From Xenophilus sp. AP218F (GTDB lineage: Bacteria > Pseudomonadota > Gammaproteobacteria > Burkholderiales > Chromobacteriaceae): 64,000 nt of DNA. The notes under the pieces were generated by a model. That model was not told where the DNA came from. It searched no databases and was given only the letters and a program-made list of their open reading frames with translations. This document shows, piece after piece, positions 44,910-54,404 of the stretch (its first letter is position 1; every line of letters begins with the position of its first letter). The stretch spans positions 434,001 through 498,000 of the forward strand of contig NJIE01000008.1 in NCBI GenBank assembly GCA_002213445.1, given 5' to 3'. The position numbers were made by a program, and so were the translations under genes.

Positions 44910-47762
44910 TTACTGGCAGCTCTCGCAGTCCGGATTGTCGATGCTGCAGAACTTGGCGTCGGTGGCCGGGGTGTTGTCCACCGCGGCCGCCGGCGCTTGC
45001 TGCGGCTGGGCGCCGCTGGAGACGGCGTTCAGCTCACCGCCGCGGCCGGTGGACTTCTCGGCGCTGGTGGCAGCCAGGGTGCGCAGGTAATAAGTGGTTT
45101 TCAGGCCCTTGACCCATGCCAGCTTGTACAGCTCGTCCAGCTTCTTGCCGGATGCGCCGGCCATGTACAGGTTGAGCGACTGCGCCTGGTCGATCCATTT
45201 CTGGCGACGCGAGGCGGCTTCCACCAGCCATTTCGGGTCCACTTCGAAGGCGGTGGCGTAGATGGCTTTCAGCTCGGCCGGCACGCGGTCGATCTGGCCC
45301 AGGCTGCCGTCGAAGTACTTGAGGTCGGCCACCATCACTTCATCCCACAGGCCGGCGGCTTTCAGATCGCGCACCAGGTATTCGTTGGTGACGGTGAATT
45401 CGCCGGACAGGTTGGATTTCACGAACAGGTTCTGGTAGGTCGGCTCGATGGACGCCGATACGCCGATGATGTTGGCGATGGTGGCGGTCGGGGCGATGGC
45501 CAGGCAGTTGCTGTTGCGCATGCCGTGCTGCTTGATGCGCTCGCGCAGCAGGTTCCAGTTCATGCGTTCGGTGCGGTCCACTTCCAGATAGCCGCCGCGT
45601 TCGGCCGCCAGCAGGTTGTTGCTGTCGTGCGGCAGGATGCCTCGGTCCCACAGGCTGCCCTTGTACGACGGGTAACGGCCGCGCTCTTCCGCCAGCTCGG
45701 TGGAGGCGAGATAGGCGTAGTAGGCCACCATTTCCATCGATTCGTCGGCGAATTCCACCGCCGCGTCGGAGGCGTACGGCACGCGCTTCTGGTGCAGGCA
45801 GTCCTGGAAGCCCATCACGCCCATGCCCACCGGACGGTGCTTGAGGTTGGAGTTGCGCGCCTTCTTCACCGGGTAGAAGTTGATGTCGATGACATTGTCC
45901 AGCATGCGCAGCGCGGTGCGGATGGTGCGTTGCAGCTTCTCGCTGTCCAGGCTGCCGTCGGCCTTGAGGTGGGCGGCCAGGTTGACCGAACCCAGATTGC
46001 AGACGGCGATTTCTTCCTCGTTGGTGTTGAGGGTGATTTCGGTGCAGAGGTTGGAGCTGTGCACCACGCCCATGTGTTGCTGCGGGCTGCGGATGTTGCA
46101 CGGGTCCTTGAAGGTCATCCACGGGTGGCCGGTTTCAAACAGCATGGTCAGCATCTTGCGCCACAGGCTCAGCGCCGGAATCTGCTTGAAGACTTTCAGC
46201 TCGCCGCGGCGGCCCTTTTCCTCGTAGGCGAGGTAAGCCTTCTCAAAGGCCTGGCCGTACAGGTCGTGCAGGTCGGGCGCTTCGGACGGGGACAGCAGGC
46301 TCCACTCGCCGCCTTCCATCACGCGCTTCATGAACAGGTCCGGAATCCAGTTGGCGGTGTTCATGTCGTGGGTGCGGCGGCGGTCGTCGCCGGTGTTCTT
46401 GCGCAGCTCGAGGAATTCCTCGATGTCGGCGTGCCAGGTTTCCAGATAGGCGCAGACGGCGCCCTTGCGCTTGCCGCCCTGGTTTACCGCCACGGCGGTG
46501 TCGTTGACCACCTTCAGGAACGGCACCACGCCTTGCGACTTGCCGTTGGTGCCCTTGATGTGGCTGCCCATGGCGCGCACCGAGGTCCAGTCGTTGCCCA
46601 GGCCGCCGGCGAACTTGGACAGCAGGGCGTTTTCCTTGATGCCTTCGTAGATGCCGTCCAGGTCATCGGCGATGGTGGTCAGGTAGCAGCTGGACAGCTG
46701 GCTGCGACGGGTGCCGGAATTGAACAGCGTGGGGGTGGACGACATGAAGTCGAAGCTGGAGAGTACGTTGTAGAACTCGATGGCGCGCGCTTCGCGGTTG
46801 ACTTCGTTCAGCGCCAGGCCCATGGCGACTCGCATGTAGAAAGCCTGCGGCATTTCGATGCGGGTGCCGTCCACGTGCAGGAAGTAGCGGTCGTACAGGG
46901 TTTGCAGGCCCAGGTAGCCGAATTGCAGGTCGCGGTTGGCGTCCAGCGCCGCGCCCAGCTTCTTCAGGTCGTATTCGGCCAGTTTTTCGTCCAGCAGCTC
47001 GGCTTCGATGCCCTTCTTGATGAAGGCGGGGAAGTACAGCGCGTACTGCGCGGCCATTTCCTCCTGGCTGACGGCTTCGCCCAGGATTTCCAGGCGGATG
47101 TTGTTCAGCAACAGGCGGGCGGTGACGTAATCGTAGGCCGGGTCCTGCTCGATCATGGAGCGGGCGGCCAGGATGGCGGACTTGCCCACTTCTTCTTCCG
47201 GCACGCCGTCGTAGATGTTCTTCAGGGTTTCGCTGAGGATGGCGTCGATGTCGATGCCGGCCAGGTTCAGGCTGGCCGATTCGATGGTGGCGCGCAGGCG
47301 GGCCACGTCCAGCGGCAGCTTGCGGCCGTCGCGGCGCAGCACGTTGATCTGGATCTGGGTGAGGGCTTCGCCGCGGGCGGCGCGCTCGCGGGTGCGCTGT
47401 TCGCGGTACAGCACGTAGGCGCGGGCCACGTCGTGCTCGCCGAAGCGCATCAGCGACAGTTCCACCTGGTCCTGGATGTCTTCGATATGGATGGCGCCGC
47501 CTTCCGGCTTGCGGCGCATCAGCGCGCTGGCCACCTGCTCGGACAGCTGGGCCACCTTTTCGCGCAGGCTGGCGGAGTTGACACCCTGCGGACCCATCAC
47601 GGCCAGGAAGGCCTTGGTCATGGCGATGGAAATCTTGACCGGCTCGAACGCCACCACGGCGCCGTTGCGGCGGATGGTCTTGTACTGGCTGTAGTCGGCC
47701 TGGGGTGCTGCGGCGCGGCCGAGTTCAGCGGCGATCTGGCCTTCGGAAGTGGTCAATTGCAT
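44910..47762 (-). CDS. nrdA: Ribonucleotide reductase class Ia, large subunit, double ATP-cone
   Basis: Catalytic subunit reducing ribonucleoside diphosphates. At 950 residues it is about 190 longer than E. coli NrdA. The extra length is at the N-terminus: a first ATP-cone (about residues 28-125, IRRNGAVVAFEPVKISIAMTKAF) is followed by a second, cone-like segment (about 140-220, VLRRDGRKLPLDVARLRATIE). A comparable double cone is known in Pseudomonas aeruginosa NrdA, where only the first binds dATP. The barrel has the STPTLFNSGT and NLCTEI regions, and the C-terminal redox cysteines end the protein (DCESCQ). Confidence 0.96.
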   Translation of the reverse strand: MQLTTSEGQIAAELGRAAAPQADYSQYKTIRRNGAVVAFEPVKISIAMTKAFLAVMGPQGVNSASLREKVAQLSEQVASALMRRKPEGGAIHIEDIQDQVELSLMRFGEHDVARAYVLYREQRTRERAARGEALTQIQINVLRRDGRKLPLDVARLRATIESASLNLAGIDIDAILSETLKNIYDGVPEEEVGKSAILAARSMIEQDPAYDYVTARLLLNNIRLEILGEAVSQEEMAAQYALYFPAFIKKGIEAELLDEKLAEYDLKKLGAALDANRDLQFGYLGLQTLYDRYFLHVDGTRIEMPQAFYMRVAMGLALNEVNREARAIEFYNVLSSFDFMSSTPTLFNSGTRRSQLSSCYLTTIADDLDGIYEGIKENALLSKFAGGLGNDWTSVRAMGSHIKGTNGKSQGVVPFLKVVNDTAVAVNQGGKRKGAVCAYLETWHADIEEFLELRKNTGDDRRRTHDMNTANWIPDLFMKRVMEGGEWSLLSPSEAPDLHDLYGQAFEKAYLAYEEKGRRGELKVFKQIPALSLWRKMLTMLFETGHPWMTFKDPCNIRSPQQHMGVVHSSNLCTEITLNTNEEEIAVCNLGSVNLAAHLKADGSLDSEKLQRTIRTALRMLDNVIDINFYPVKKARNSNLKHRPVGMGVMGFQDCLHQKRVPYASDAAVEFADESMEMVAYYAYLASTELAEERGRYPSYKGSLWDRGILPHDSNNLLAAERGGYLEVDRTERMNWNLLRERIKQHGMRNSNCLAIAPTATIANIIGVSASIEPTYQNLFVKSNLSGEFTVTNEYLVRDLKAAGLWDEVMVADLKYFDGSLGQIDRVPAELKAIYATAFEVDPKWLVEAASRRQKWIDQAQSLNLYMAGASGKKLDELYKLAWVKGLKTTYYLRTLAATSAEKSTGRGGELNAVSSGAQPQQAPAAAVDNTPATDAKFCSIDNPDCESCQ

Positions 47763-47823
47763 GGTGCCCTCAAAAGAAAATGGGTGATATCCGTCGGCGC
47801 TGCGTTCTGGCGGCAGGTCCGGC

Positions 47824-47832
47824 TGTGGACAA
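47824..47832. promoter_or_regulatory. Near-consensus DnaA box upstream of nrdA
   Basis: TGTGGACAA differs at one base from the consensus TGTGGATAA. Lies 62 bases upstream of the nrdA start. Confidence 0.5.
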
Positions 47833-47857
47833 AACTGTTAGCAAGCTGTGCGCGAGC

Positions 47858-47866
47858 TGTGGGTAA
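47858..47866. promoter_or_regulatory. Second near-consensus DnaA box upstream of nrdA
   Basis: TGTGGGTAA differs at one base from the consensus and has the same orientation as the first box 34 bases away. In E. coli the nrdAB promoter is DnaA-controlled. Confidence 0.5.
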
Positions 47867-47882
47867 ACACAATATGTACCGT
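47867..47882. promoter_or_regulatory. Possible NrdR box
   Basis: ACACAATATGTACCGT matches the left half of the NrdR consensus (ACACWATATATWGTGT) well and the right half partially. Immediately adjacent to the second DnaA box. Confidence 0.35.
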
Positions 47883-48343
47883 GTCAGCTCGGAAAGTACC
47901 CAAATTCTAGTGGTGGAGTGGGGATGGTTCAAGTCTTGACATCGCTCAAATTCGGGGAAAGCCGCGCCAATGCTGGTTTTGCGGGGCGAGATTTTTTTTC
48001 GGCGCGGTTCGGGCCTTTTGATCTGGCGGGCAAAAATCCAGCAATGGCGGCCTTCTTACAATTAGGAAGCCGCCGCTTCTCATCTGCCACTAGATGTTGT
48101 GTCTGGCGGCTGTTGCGGGCGTGCTACGCAATTGGAGTGAAAATTCGGTTTGCCGGCGGTTTTTTGTTTTCAGCTGAAGAGACGGCTCGCTTGCGGACGG
48201 CCGCGCGCCGTTTGCTGCCGTCTGCGGCGGGGCGCGCATTGGTTGCCAGCGGCAAGCGGCGCGAAAAACGCCAGATTATGGCGCGCGGCGAGGGGGAACA
48301 GGACAAGGCCGGCGACCTGTCGGCCGCCGGCGGAGCGGCGTTT

Positions 48344-49102
48344 TCAGTCCTGCAGCCAGATCAGGCTGGCCATGCGGCCGGTGACGCCGTCGCGGCGGTA
48401 GGAGAAAAAGCGGGCGCGATCGATCACGGTGCAGAAGTCGCCGCCGTAAACCCGCTCCACGCCCTGCGCGGCCAGGCGCTGGCGCGCCAGCAGATAGATG
48501 TCGGCCAGATACTTGCCATCGTCTATCGGGCTGAAGGCCGCGGCGGCGGCCGGGTCGCGGGCCATGAAGGCAGCGCGCACCTCAGGCCCGACTTCGAAGG
48601 CGTCCGGCCCGATGGCCGGCCCCAGCCAGGCCAGCAGCCGGCGCGGTTCCGCGCCCATGGCGGCTACCGTCGCTTCGATCACACCGTCGCACAGCCCGCG
48701 CCAGCCGGCGTGGGCGGCGGCCACCACGCTCCCGTCCTCGTCGCACAGCAGCACCGGCAGGCAGTCGGCGGTCATCGCCGCGCATACCGCGCCCGGCGCG
48801 CGGGCGAAGCTGGCGTCGGCGTCGGGCGGCGCGTCTCCCACGCTCGCGGCGTCGACGACGGCGACGCCGTGCACCTGATTGAGCCAGGCCGGTTCCGCCG
48901 GCAGCCGCTCGCGCAGCAGAGCGCGGTTGGCGGCCACGTCTTGGGGCGCGTCGCCCACGTGCAAGCCCAGGTTGAGGCTGGCGTAGGGCGGCTGGCTGAC
49001 GCCGCCCGCGCGAGTGGCGATCAGGGTGCGCACTCTGGCGGGCGCGGGCCAATCGGCAAGCAGGCAGCTGCTTGCGAGCGTGAGGGGGGTGTTTGCGGTC
49101 AT
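48344..49102 (-). CDS. pgeF: Multicopper-type laccase-domain protein, YfiH/PgeF family
   Basis: Purine nucleoside phosphorylase-like / peptidoglycan editing factor family, 252 residues. The zinc/copper-site motifs are present: NQVHGVAVVD, MTADCLPVLLCD and AAHAGWRGL. The end LIWLQD is typical. It is normally directly downstream of rluD; here phoX lies between them on the opposite strand. Start at 49102 matches the family; the frame continues upstream without similarity. Confidence 0.93.
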   Translation of the reverse strand: MTANTPLTLASSCLLADWPAPARVRTLIATRAGGVSQPPYASLNLGLHVGDAPQDVAANRALLRERLPAEPAWLNQVHGVAVVDAASVGDAPPDADASFARAPGAVCAAMTADCLPVLLCDEDGSVVAAAHAGWRGLCDGVIEATVAAMGAEPRRLLAWLGPAIGPDAFEVGPEVRAAFMARDPAAAAAFSPIDDGKYLADIYLLARQRLAAQGVERVYGGDFCTVIDRARFFSYRRDGVTGRMASLIWLQD

Positions 49103-49220
49103 GGAGCGGATTTTAATGCCGTCCGCGCCGGTTTGTCGCGCGCCGCAGCGCCTGGCGGACGTGACGGATGGTGGCGTTTTGTTGGCTTTTATTGACGAAC
49201 GGTGCTTTTGCGTGTGCCGC

Positions 49221-49238
49221 GCGTCATGTTCATGTAAT
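49221..49238 (+). promoter_or_regulatory. Candidate PHO box upstream of phoX
   Basis: GCGTCAT-GTTC-ATGTAAT matches the PhoB direct repeat (CTGTCAT, 4 bases, CTGTCAT) at 10 of 14 positions with correct 11-base period, 49 bases before the start. Confidence 0.4.
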
Positions 49239-49286
49239 GACGATTGCGCATCATTGCCATTTTCCAAACAACAACAGGATTGCGTG

Positions 49287-51488
49287 ATGAGCAAGCACAA
49301 TTTCGCGCCGGAACTTGGCGCGGACCCGGACGATATCGGCAACAACGTTTCCGCCAACCCGTCGATTCAGGACGTGCTGGCCTTGCGCGCCAGCCGCCGC
49401 GGTTTCTTGCGCGGCAGCGCCGGCGGCGCGGGCATGGCCTTGTTCGGCAGCCTGGGGCTGGCTAGCTGCACGTCGGACGGGTCGTCCGCCGGGGTCAAAA
49501 CGACGCAGCCGGGCCTGGACCAGGAAAAACCGCCGGCCTTGCTGGGCTTTTCCGCCGTGGCGAAAAGCGTGGCGGACGCCTTCGTGGTGCCGGCGGGCTA
49601 CACCGCCGCCGTGTTGTACGCTTGCGGCGACCCGCTGTTCTCCGATGCCGACGCTGCCCGCAATGACGGCAGCGACGCCAACTACGAGCGCCGCGCCGGC
49701 GACCACCACGACGGGATGGAGTATTTCGGCCTGAGCGTCGACGGCCGACCGCTGGCCAGCGGCAGCGAACGCGGGGTGCTGGCGGTCAACCACGAATACA
49801 TCAACCCGGTATTCCTGCACGCCAACGGCCCCACCAGCGTGGCCGGCGCGCGGCCCGCGGCCGAGGTGAACAAGGAAATCGCCTGTCACGGGGTGTCGGT
49901 GCTGGAGATTCGCAAAGGCGCGGGAGGACGGTTCGCCTATGTGGTGGATAGCCCGTTCAACCGTCGCGTCACCGCCGCCACGCCGGTGGAGCTGTCCGGC
50001 CCGGCGCGCGGCAGCGCCTTGCTGGCGACGCGCTACGACCCCTCCGGCCAGCGTACGCGCGGCACGCTCAACAATTGCGGCACCGGCAAAACGCCGTGGG
50101 GCACCGTGCTGACCGGCGAGGAGAACTGGTCAGGCTACTTCACCCGCGGCAGCGGCGACGACGCGAGGCGCAGCGCGAAGGAGGTGACGGCGCTCAAGCG
50201 CTACGGCCGCGCGGCCGGCAAAAGCAGCCGTTACGGCTGGGAAAGCGCCGGCGCGTCGGACGAATACGCGCGCTGGGACATCAGCGCGACCGCGGCCAGC
50301 GCCGCCGGCGATTTTCGCAACGAGATGAACGGGCAAGGCTATCTGACCGAAATCGACCCCTACAACGCCAGCTCGCTGGTGAAAAAGCGCACCGCGACAG
50401 GCCGCTTTGCGCACGAGGGCGCGGCGTTTTCCTTGCCGCAGGCCGGCCGGCGGCTGGCTGTGTACATGGGCGACGACTCCCAGGGCGAGTACGTCTACAA
50501 GTTCGTGTCCGACGCGGCGTGGGACCCGGCCGACGCGACGGCGGCCAACCGGATGGCGGCGGGCGACAAATATCTGGATAAGGGGCGGCTGTACGCGGCG
50601 CGTTTCAACGCCGACGGCAGCGGCGACTGGCTGGAGTTGAGTCTGGCCAATCCGCGGGTGGCCGGTTTCGCCGGCTACGCGTTCGCCGATCAGGCCGACG
50701 TGCTGGTGCACGCCCGTCTGGCCGCCGACGCGGCCGGAGCCACGCGCATGGATCGTCCGGAGTGGTGCGCCACGCATCCGCAAACCGGCGAAATCTATTT
50801 CACCATGACCAATAACAGCAGCCGCGCGCCAGGCGGCGTGGACGCGGCCAATCCGCGCAGCTACACCGACTTGCGCAGCGACGTCAAGGCGCAGAGCGGC
50901 AACGTCAACGGCCACATCATCCGCCTGGCCGAGCAAGCGGGCGCGGACAGCCTGCGCTTTGCCTGGGACATCTACCTGTTTGGCGCGGAAGCCGGCGCGC
51001 CGGCCAGCGTTAACCTGTCCGGCTTGAACGCCGACAACGATTTCTCCAGTCCGGACGGATTGGCCTTCGCCGCCAGCACCGGCATTTGCTGGATCCAGAC
51101 CGACGACGGCGCCTACAACGATGTCACCAACGACCAGATGCTGGCCGCGCTGCCGGGGACGGTGGGGGATGGGGGACCTGTCACGGTTGATAACGGCGGC
51201 GCGACGGTCAACACCTATCGCGGCGCGCTGGCGAGCAACGCCACCCTCAAGCGCTTCCTGGTGGGGCCGCGCGGTTGCGAGATCACCGGGGTGGCGGAAA
51301 CGCCGGACGGACGGACGCTGTTCGTCAACGTGCAGCACCCGGGGGAGGACACCAAGGCGTCCGATCTGGGCGACCCCGGCAAGTATCAAAGCCAATGGCC
51401 GGCCAACGCGGGTTATGGCGCGGGGCGGCGGCCGCGTTCGTCGACGGTGATGATCACCAAGAACGATGGCGGCAAGATCGGCACCTGA
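49287..51488 (+). CDS. phoX: PhoX-family alkaline phosphatase, Tat-exported
   Basis: Secreted phosphatase of the DUF839/PhoX family, 733 residues; PhoX enzymes release phosphate from esters using calcium and iron. A twin-arginine signal is clear (SRRGFLRGSAGGAG at about residues 36-49, then a hydrophobic stretch ending near LASCTSDG). A cysteine after LAS could be lipidated, so a Tat-lipoprotein is possible. Core landmarks: HHDGMEYFGL, LAVNHEYINPVFL, GTGKTPWGTVLTGEENW (active-site region), DEYARWDI, GRFAHEGAAF and SPDGLAFAASTGICWIQTDDG. The start at 49287 gives a 35-residue lead before the RR, common in PhoX. It is convergent with rluD. Confidence 0.9.
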   Translation: MSKHNFAPELGADPDDIGNNVSANPSIQDVLALRASRRGFLRGSAGGAGMALFGSLGLASCTSDGSSAGVKTTQPGLDQEKPPALLGFSAVAKSVADAFVVPAGYTAAVLYACGDPLFSDADAARNDGSDANYERRAGDHHDGMEYFGLSVDGRPLASGSERGVLAVNHEYINPVFLHANGPTSVAGARPAAEVNKEIACHGVSVLEIRKGAGGRFAYVVDSPFNRRVTAATPVELSGPARGSALLATRYDPSGQRTRGTLNNCGTGKTPWGTVLTGEENWSGYFTRGSGDDARRSAKEVTALKRYGRAAGKSSRYGWESAGASDEYARWDISATAASAAGDFRNEMNGQGYLTEIDPYNASSLVKKRTATGRFAHEGAAFSLPQAGRRLAVYMGDDSQGEYVYKFVSDAAWDPADATAANRMAAGDKYLDKGRLYAARFNADGSGDWLELSLANPRVAGFAGYAFADQADVLVHARLAADAAGATRMDRPEWCATHPQTGEIYFTMTNNSSRAPGGVDAANPRSYTDLRSDVKAQSGNVNGHIIRLAEQAGADSLRFAWDIYLFGAEAGAPASVNLSGLNADNDFSSPDGLAFAASTGICWIQTDDGAYNDVTNDQMLAALPGTVGDGGPVTVDNGGATVNTYRGALASNATLKRFLVGPRGCEITGVAETPDGRTLFVNVQHPGEDTKASDLGDPGKYQSQWPANAGYGAGRRPRSSTVMITKNDGGKIGT

Positions 51489-51502
51489 GCGCCGGCCGCA
51501 TG

Positions 51503-51532
51503 AAAAACATCCCCCGCGGGAGGCGGGGGATG
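51503..51532 (-). terminator. Intrinsic terminator of rluD
   Basis: Ten-base stem CATCCCCCGC / GCGGGGGATG with a GGGAG loop; a T-run follows on the minus strand. Confidence 0.85.
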
Positions 51533-51542
51533 CGATGGCGCT

Positions 51543-52637
51543 TCAGCGGACGTAGATGACTTCGACGTCGCCGTCGTCGTCTTCTTCGTCCCAGTCTTCT
51601 TCGTCCTCCTCCGCGCCGTAGGCGAAGGCGTCGTCATCGGCCACCGCGCCCTCGCCGCGCAGCAGGTCGAGCAGACGGCGGAAATCGTCCGGCAGCGGCG
51701 CTTTCCAGCTGCGTTCTTCGCCGCTGGCCGGATGCACCAGCGCCAGCGAGTAAGCGTGCAGCGCCTGACGGCCCAAGGCCTTGACGCCGGCGGCGATCTC
51801 TTCATCCATCTTGTGGCGCGGGTTGCCGTAGACCGGGTCGCCGGCCAGCGGGTGGCCCGCTTCGCGCATGTGGACCCGAATCTGGTGCGTGCGGCCGGTT
51901 TCCAGCTTGCACTCCACATAGGAATGGCTGGCATAGCGATCCAGCACCCGGATGTGGGTGATGGCCGGTTTGCCGCCGAACTTGAGCACCGCCATTTTCA
52001 GGCGATTGTTGGCATCGCGGCCGATATTGGCGTCGATGGTGCCGTCAAACGGCACCACGCCGTCGGCGATGGCGCGATAAACGCGCTTGACGGTGCGCGC
52101 CTGCAGCTGGCGAACCAGCTCGGTTTGCGCCGGCACGGTCTTGGCCACCACCATCAAACCACTGGTGTCTTTGTCCAGACGGTGTACGATACCGGCGCGC
52201 GGCACCTGCGCCAGCGACGGGCAGTGATGCAGCAGGCCGTTGAGCAGGGTGCCGCTCCAGTTGCCGGCGGCGGGGTGAACCACCAGGCCGGCCGGTTTGT
52301 TGATGACCAGGATGTGGTCGTCTTCGAACACGATGGGCAGATGCATGGCTTCCGGCTGGAAGGCCATCTGCTCGTTGGTTTGCATCAGCGTGACGTCGAG
52401 CTTCTCGCCGCCCAGCATTTTGGTCTTGGGTGCAAGTTGCTGGCCGTCCACCAGAACATGGCCGTCCTTGATCCACTGGGTGAGGCGGCTGCGGGAATAA
52501 TCCGGCAGTAATTTTGCCAAAACGGCATCTAGACGCTCGCCGCATAGCGAGAGCGGAACTTCCAGCCGTTGCGCGGCGGATACCTCGTTTTCCGAGATGT
52601 CGCTATAATCGTCCGGGTCAATGTAAGGATCAGTCAT
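51543..52637 (-). CDS. rluD: 23S rRNA pseudouridine synthase RluD
   Basis: Makes pseudouridines 1911, 1915 and 1917 in helix 69 of 23S rRNA. The 364-residue protein has an N-terminal S4 RNA-binding domain (SRSRLTQWIKDGHVLVDG), the catalytic motif with the aspartate GIVHRLDKDTSGLMVVAKT, and the RTHQIRVHMREAGHPLAGDPVYG motif. Its C-terminal tail is unusually acidic (DEEDWDEEDDDGDVE). The ATG at 52637 overlaps the bamD start on the other strand (CATG). No ribosome binding site is visible before it, so this start is uncertain. Confidence 0.93.
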   Translation of the reverse strand: MTDPYIDPDDYSDISENEVSAAQRLEVPLSLCGERLDAVLAKLLPDYSRSRLTQWIKDGHVLVDGQQLAPKTKMLGGEKLDVTLMQTNEQMAFQPEAMHLPIVFEDDHILVINKPAGLVVHPAAGNWSGTLLNGLLHHCPSLAQVPRAGIVHRLDKDTSGLMVVAKTVPAQTELVRQLQARTVKRVYRAIADGVVPFDGTIDANIGRDANNRLKMAVLKFGGKPAITHIRVLDRYASHSYVECKLETGRTHQIRVHMREAGHPLAGDPVYGNPRHKMDEEIAAGVKALGRQALHAYSLALVHPASGEERSWKAPLPDDFRRLLDLLRGEGAVADDDAFAYGAEEDEEDWDEEDDDGDVEVIYVR

Positions 52638-53427
52638 GAAAAGATACGTTGTTGCAGCAATGTTGGTGATGGGGCTTGCCGGATGTGCAACCACGGAAAC
52701 CTACGACGAAACGCGCGGCTGGACCGTGGAAAAGCTGTATTCGGAAGCTCACGACGAGTTGAATAGCGGCAATTATACTCGCGCTGTCAAGCTATACGAA
52801 ACGCTTGAGTCCAGATTCCCGTACGGACGCTACGCGCAGCAGGCCCAGATGGACCTGGCGTACACCCATTACAAGGATAACGAGCCGGAGCAGGCCATCG
52901 CCGCCGCCGACCGCTTCATCAAGCTGCACCCGACGCATCCGAATCTGGACTACATCTATTATCTGAAAGGCCTGGTGTATTTCAACGACGATTCCGGCTT
53001 GCTGGCGAAATGGGCCGGCCAGGACATGAGCGAGCGCGATCCGCGCGCGGCGCGCGAATCGTTCGCCGCCTTCCGCGAACTGGTCAGCCGCTTCCCGAAC
53101 AGCATCTACGCGCCGGACGCCACGGAGAAGATGAACAAGCTGGTGGACGCGCTGGGCGGCAACGAAATGCACGTGGCGCGCTACTACATGAAGCGCGGCG
53201 CGTATCTGGCCGCGGCCAACCGCGCCCAGGGCGTGGTCAAGGATTTCGCCAACACCAAGTATCCGGAAGAAGCGCTGGCCATCATGGTGACCGCTTACGA
53301 CAAGCTGCAGCTGCCCAAGCTGCGCGACGACGCGCGCCGGGTGCTTGCCCTGAACTACCCCGACAGCGCCTACCTGAAAGCGCCGTGGGTGGTGCAGGAG
53401 ATGCCGTGGTGGAAGTTGTGGAAATAA
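52636..53427 (+). CDS. bamD: Outer membrane assembly lipoprotein BamD
   Basis: Essential lipoprotein of the BAM complex that inserts outer-membrane beta-barrels. The 263-residue precursor has a lipobox (GLAGC, Cys17) after a short signal peptide. The rest is made of TPR repeats (AHDELNSGNYTRAVKLYETLESRFPYGRYAQQAQMDLAYTHYK-like repeats, PEQAIAAADRFIKLHPTHP). AAGGAT precedes the ATG. Its start codon overlaps that of rluD. A terminator follows. Confidence 0.95.
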   Translation: MKRYVVAAMLVMGLAGCATTETYDETRGWTVEKLYSEAHDELNSGNYTRAVKLYETLESRFPYGRYAQQAQMDLAYTHYKDNEPEQAIAAADRFIKLHPTHPNLDYIYYLKGLVYFNDDSGLLAKWAGQDMSERDPRAARESFAAFRELVSRFPNSIYAPDATEKMNKLVDALGGNEMHVARYYMKRGAYLAAANRAQGVVKDFANTKYPEEALAIMVTAYDKLQLPKLRDDARRVLALNYPDSAYLKAPWVVQEMPWWKLWK

Positions 53428-53452
53428 CCGCGGCGTGAACGCGCCGGCAAGG

Positions 53453-53479
53453 GCGGCCTCCTGCGAGGCCGCTTTTTTT
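53453..53479 (+). terminator. Intrinsic terminator of bamD
   Basis: Stem GCGGCCTC / GAGGCCGC with a CTGC loop and seven T. Confidence 0.92.
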
Positions 53480-53499
53480 ACGCGATGGAGAGGTAAGTC

Positions 53500-53847
53500 A
53501 TGGCGAAATCGATAATGGCGACGGCGTTCGCTCTGCTGGCGGCAGGCGCCGTCCAGGCATCCGACGCCGCAGGCCCGAGCGCGGCTCAGGCGGAGCAGGC
53601 GATGAAGGCCAAAATGCAGCAGGAGATCGCCGCGCGCGAGACGTCCAATCAGGTGATGGCCAGCATGATCGCCGTGCGCCTGAAGAGCCTGAAGGTCGAA
53701 TCGGTAACGGATTGCCAGCCGGAAGAGGGCGCGCTGGCCTGCGAGGTAAGCTACGCGTTTGACGGCGCGGGCGGCAAGCCGCACCAACAATCCCGAGCCG
53801 TGCGTTTTGAACGCCAAGGCGAGGGCTGGCGTCTGGCGGCGGAATAA
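53500..53847 (+). CDS. Small exported hypothetical protein
   Basis: A 115-residue protein with a signal peptide (about residues 1-20, ending AVQASDA) and a good GAGAGG ribosome binding site. The mature part starts with a helical, Ala/Gln/Met-rich stretch (about 25-60), then a beta-rich end with two cysteines (VESVTDCQPEEGALACEVSYAF) that could form a disulfide. No family recognised. It follows the bamD terminator and is independently transcribed. Confidence 0.7.
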   Translation: MAKSIMATAFALLAAGAVQASDAAGPSAAQAEQAMKAKMQQEIAARETSNQVMASMIAVRLKSLKVESVTDCQPEEGALACEVSYAFDGAGGKPHQQSRAVRFERQGEGWRLAAE

Positions 53848-53868
53848 ACGACCCGCTCGCGCCAAAAT

Positions 53869-53900
53869 CGAATCGGCCGCCCGAATAGGCGGCCGATTCG
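53869..53900 (-). terminator. Terminator-like hairpin after glnB
   Basis: Thirteen-base stem CGAATCGGCCGCC / GGCGGCCGATTCG with a 6-base loop, followed on the minus strand by ATTTTGG. Confidence 0.65.
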
Positions 53901-53920
53901 GCTTTGCGGACGGGGCTGGC

Positions 53921-54346
<426 letters not shown>

Positions 54347-54404
54347 TTAAATGCTGTTTTGCTGTATTATGGCGCCCTTTCCTGGTACTTGTCGCGGGTG
54401 TCTA

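Larger units (their letters stand above)
47763..48343. other. Intergenic region upstream of nrdA
   Basis: About 580 bases. The nrdA-proximal 170 bases hold two DnaA-box-like sites and one NrdR-like site. The rest (47,940-48,343) shows no gene I can support; short frames lack ribosome binding sites. A small GCCGGCG / CGCCGGC hairpin at 48308-48331 might end the pgeF transcript. Confidence 0.5.

Noticed and set aside
44814-47939. 1041-codon plus-strand ORF opposite nrdA
   Set aside because: Shadow of nrdA; no recognisable domain.
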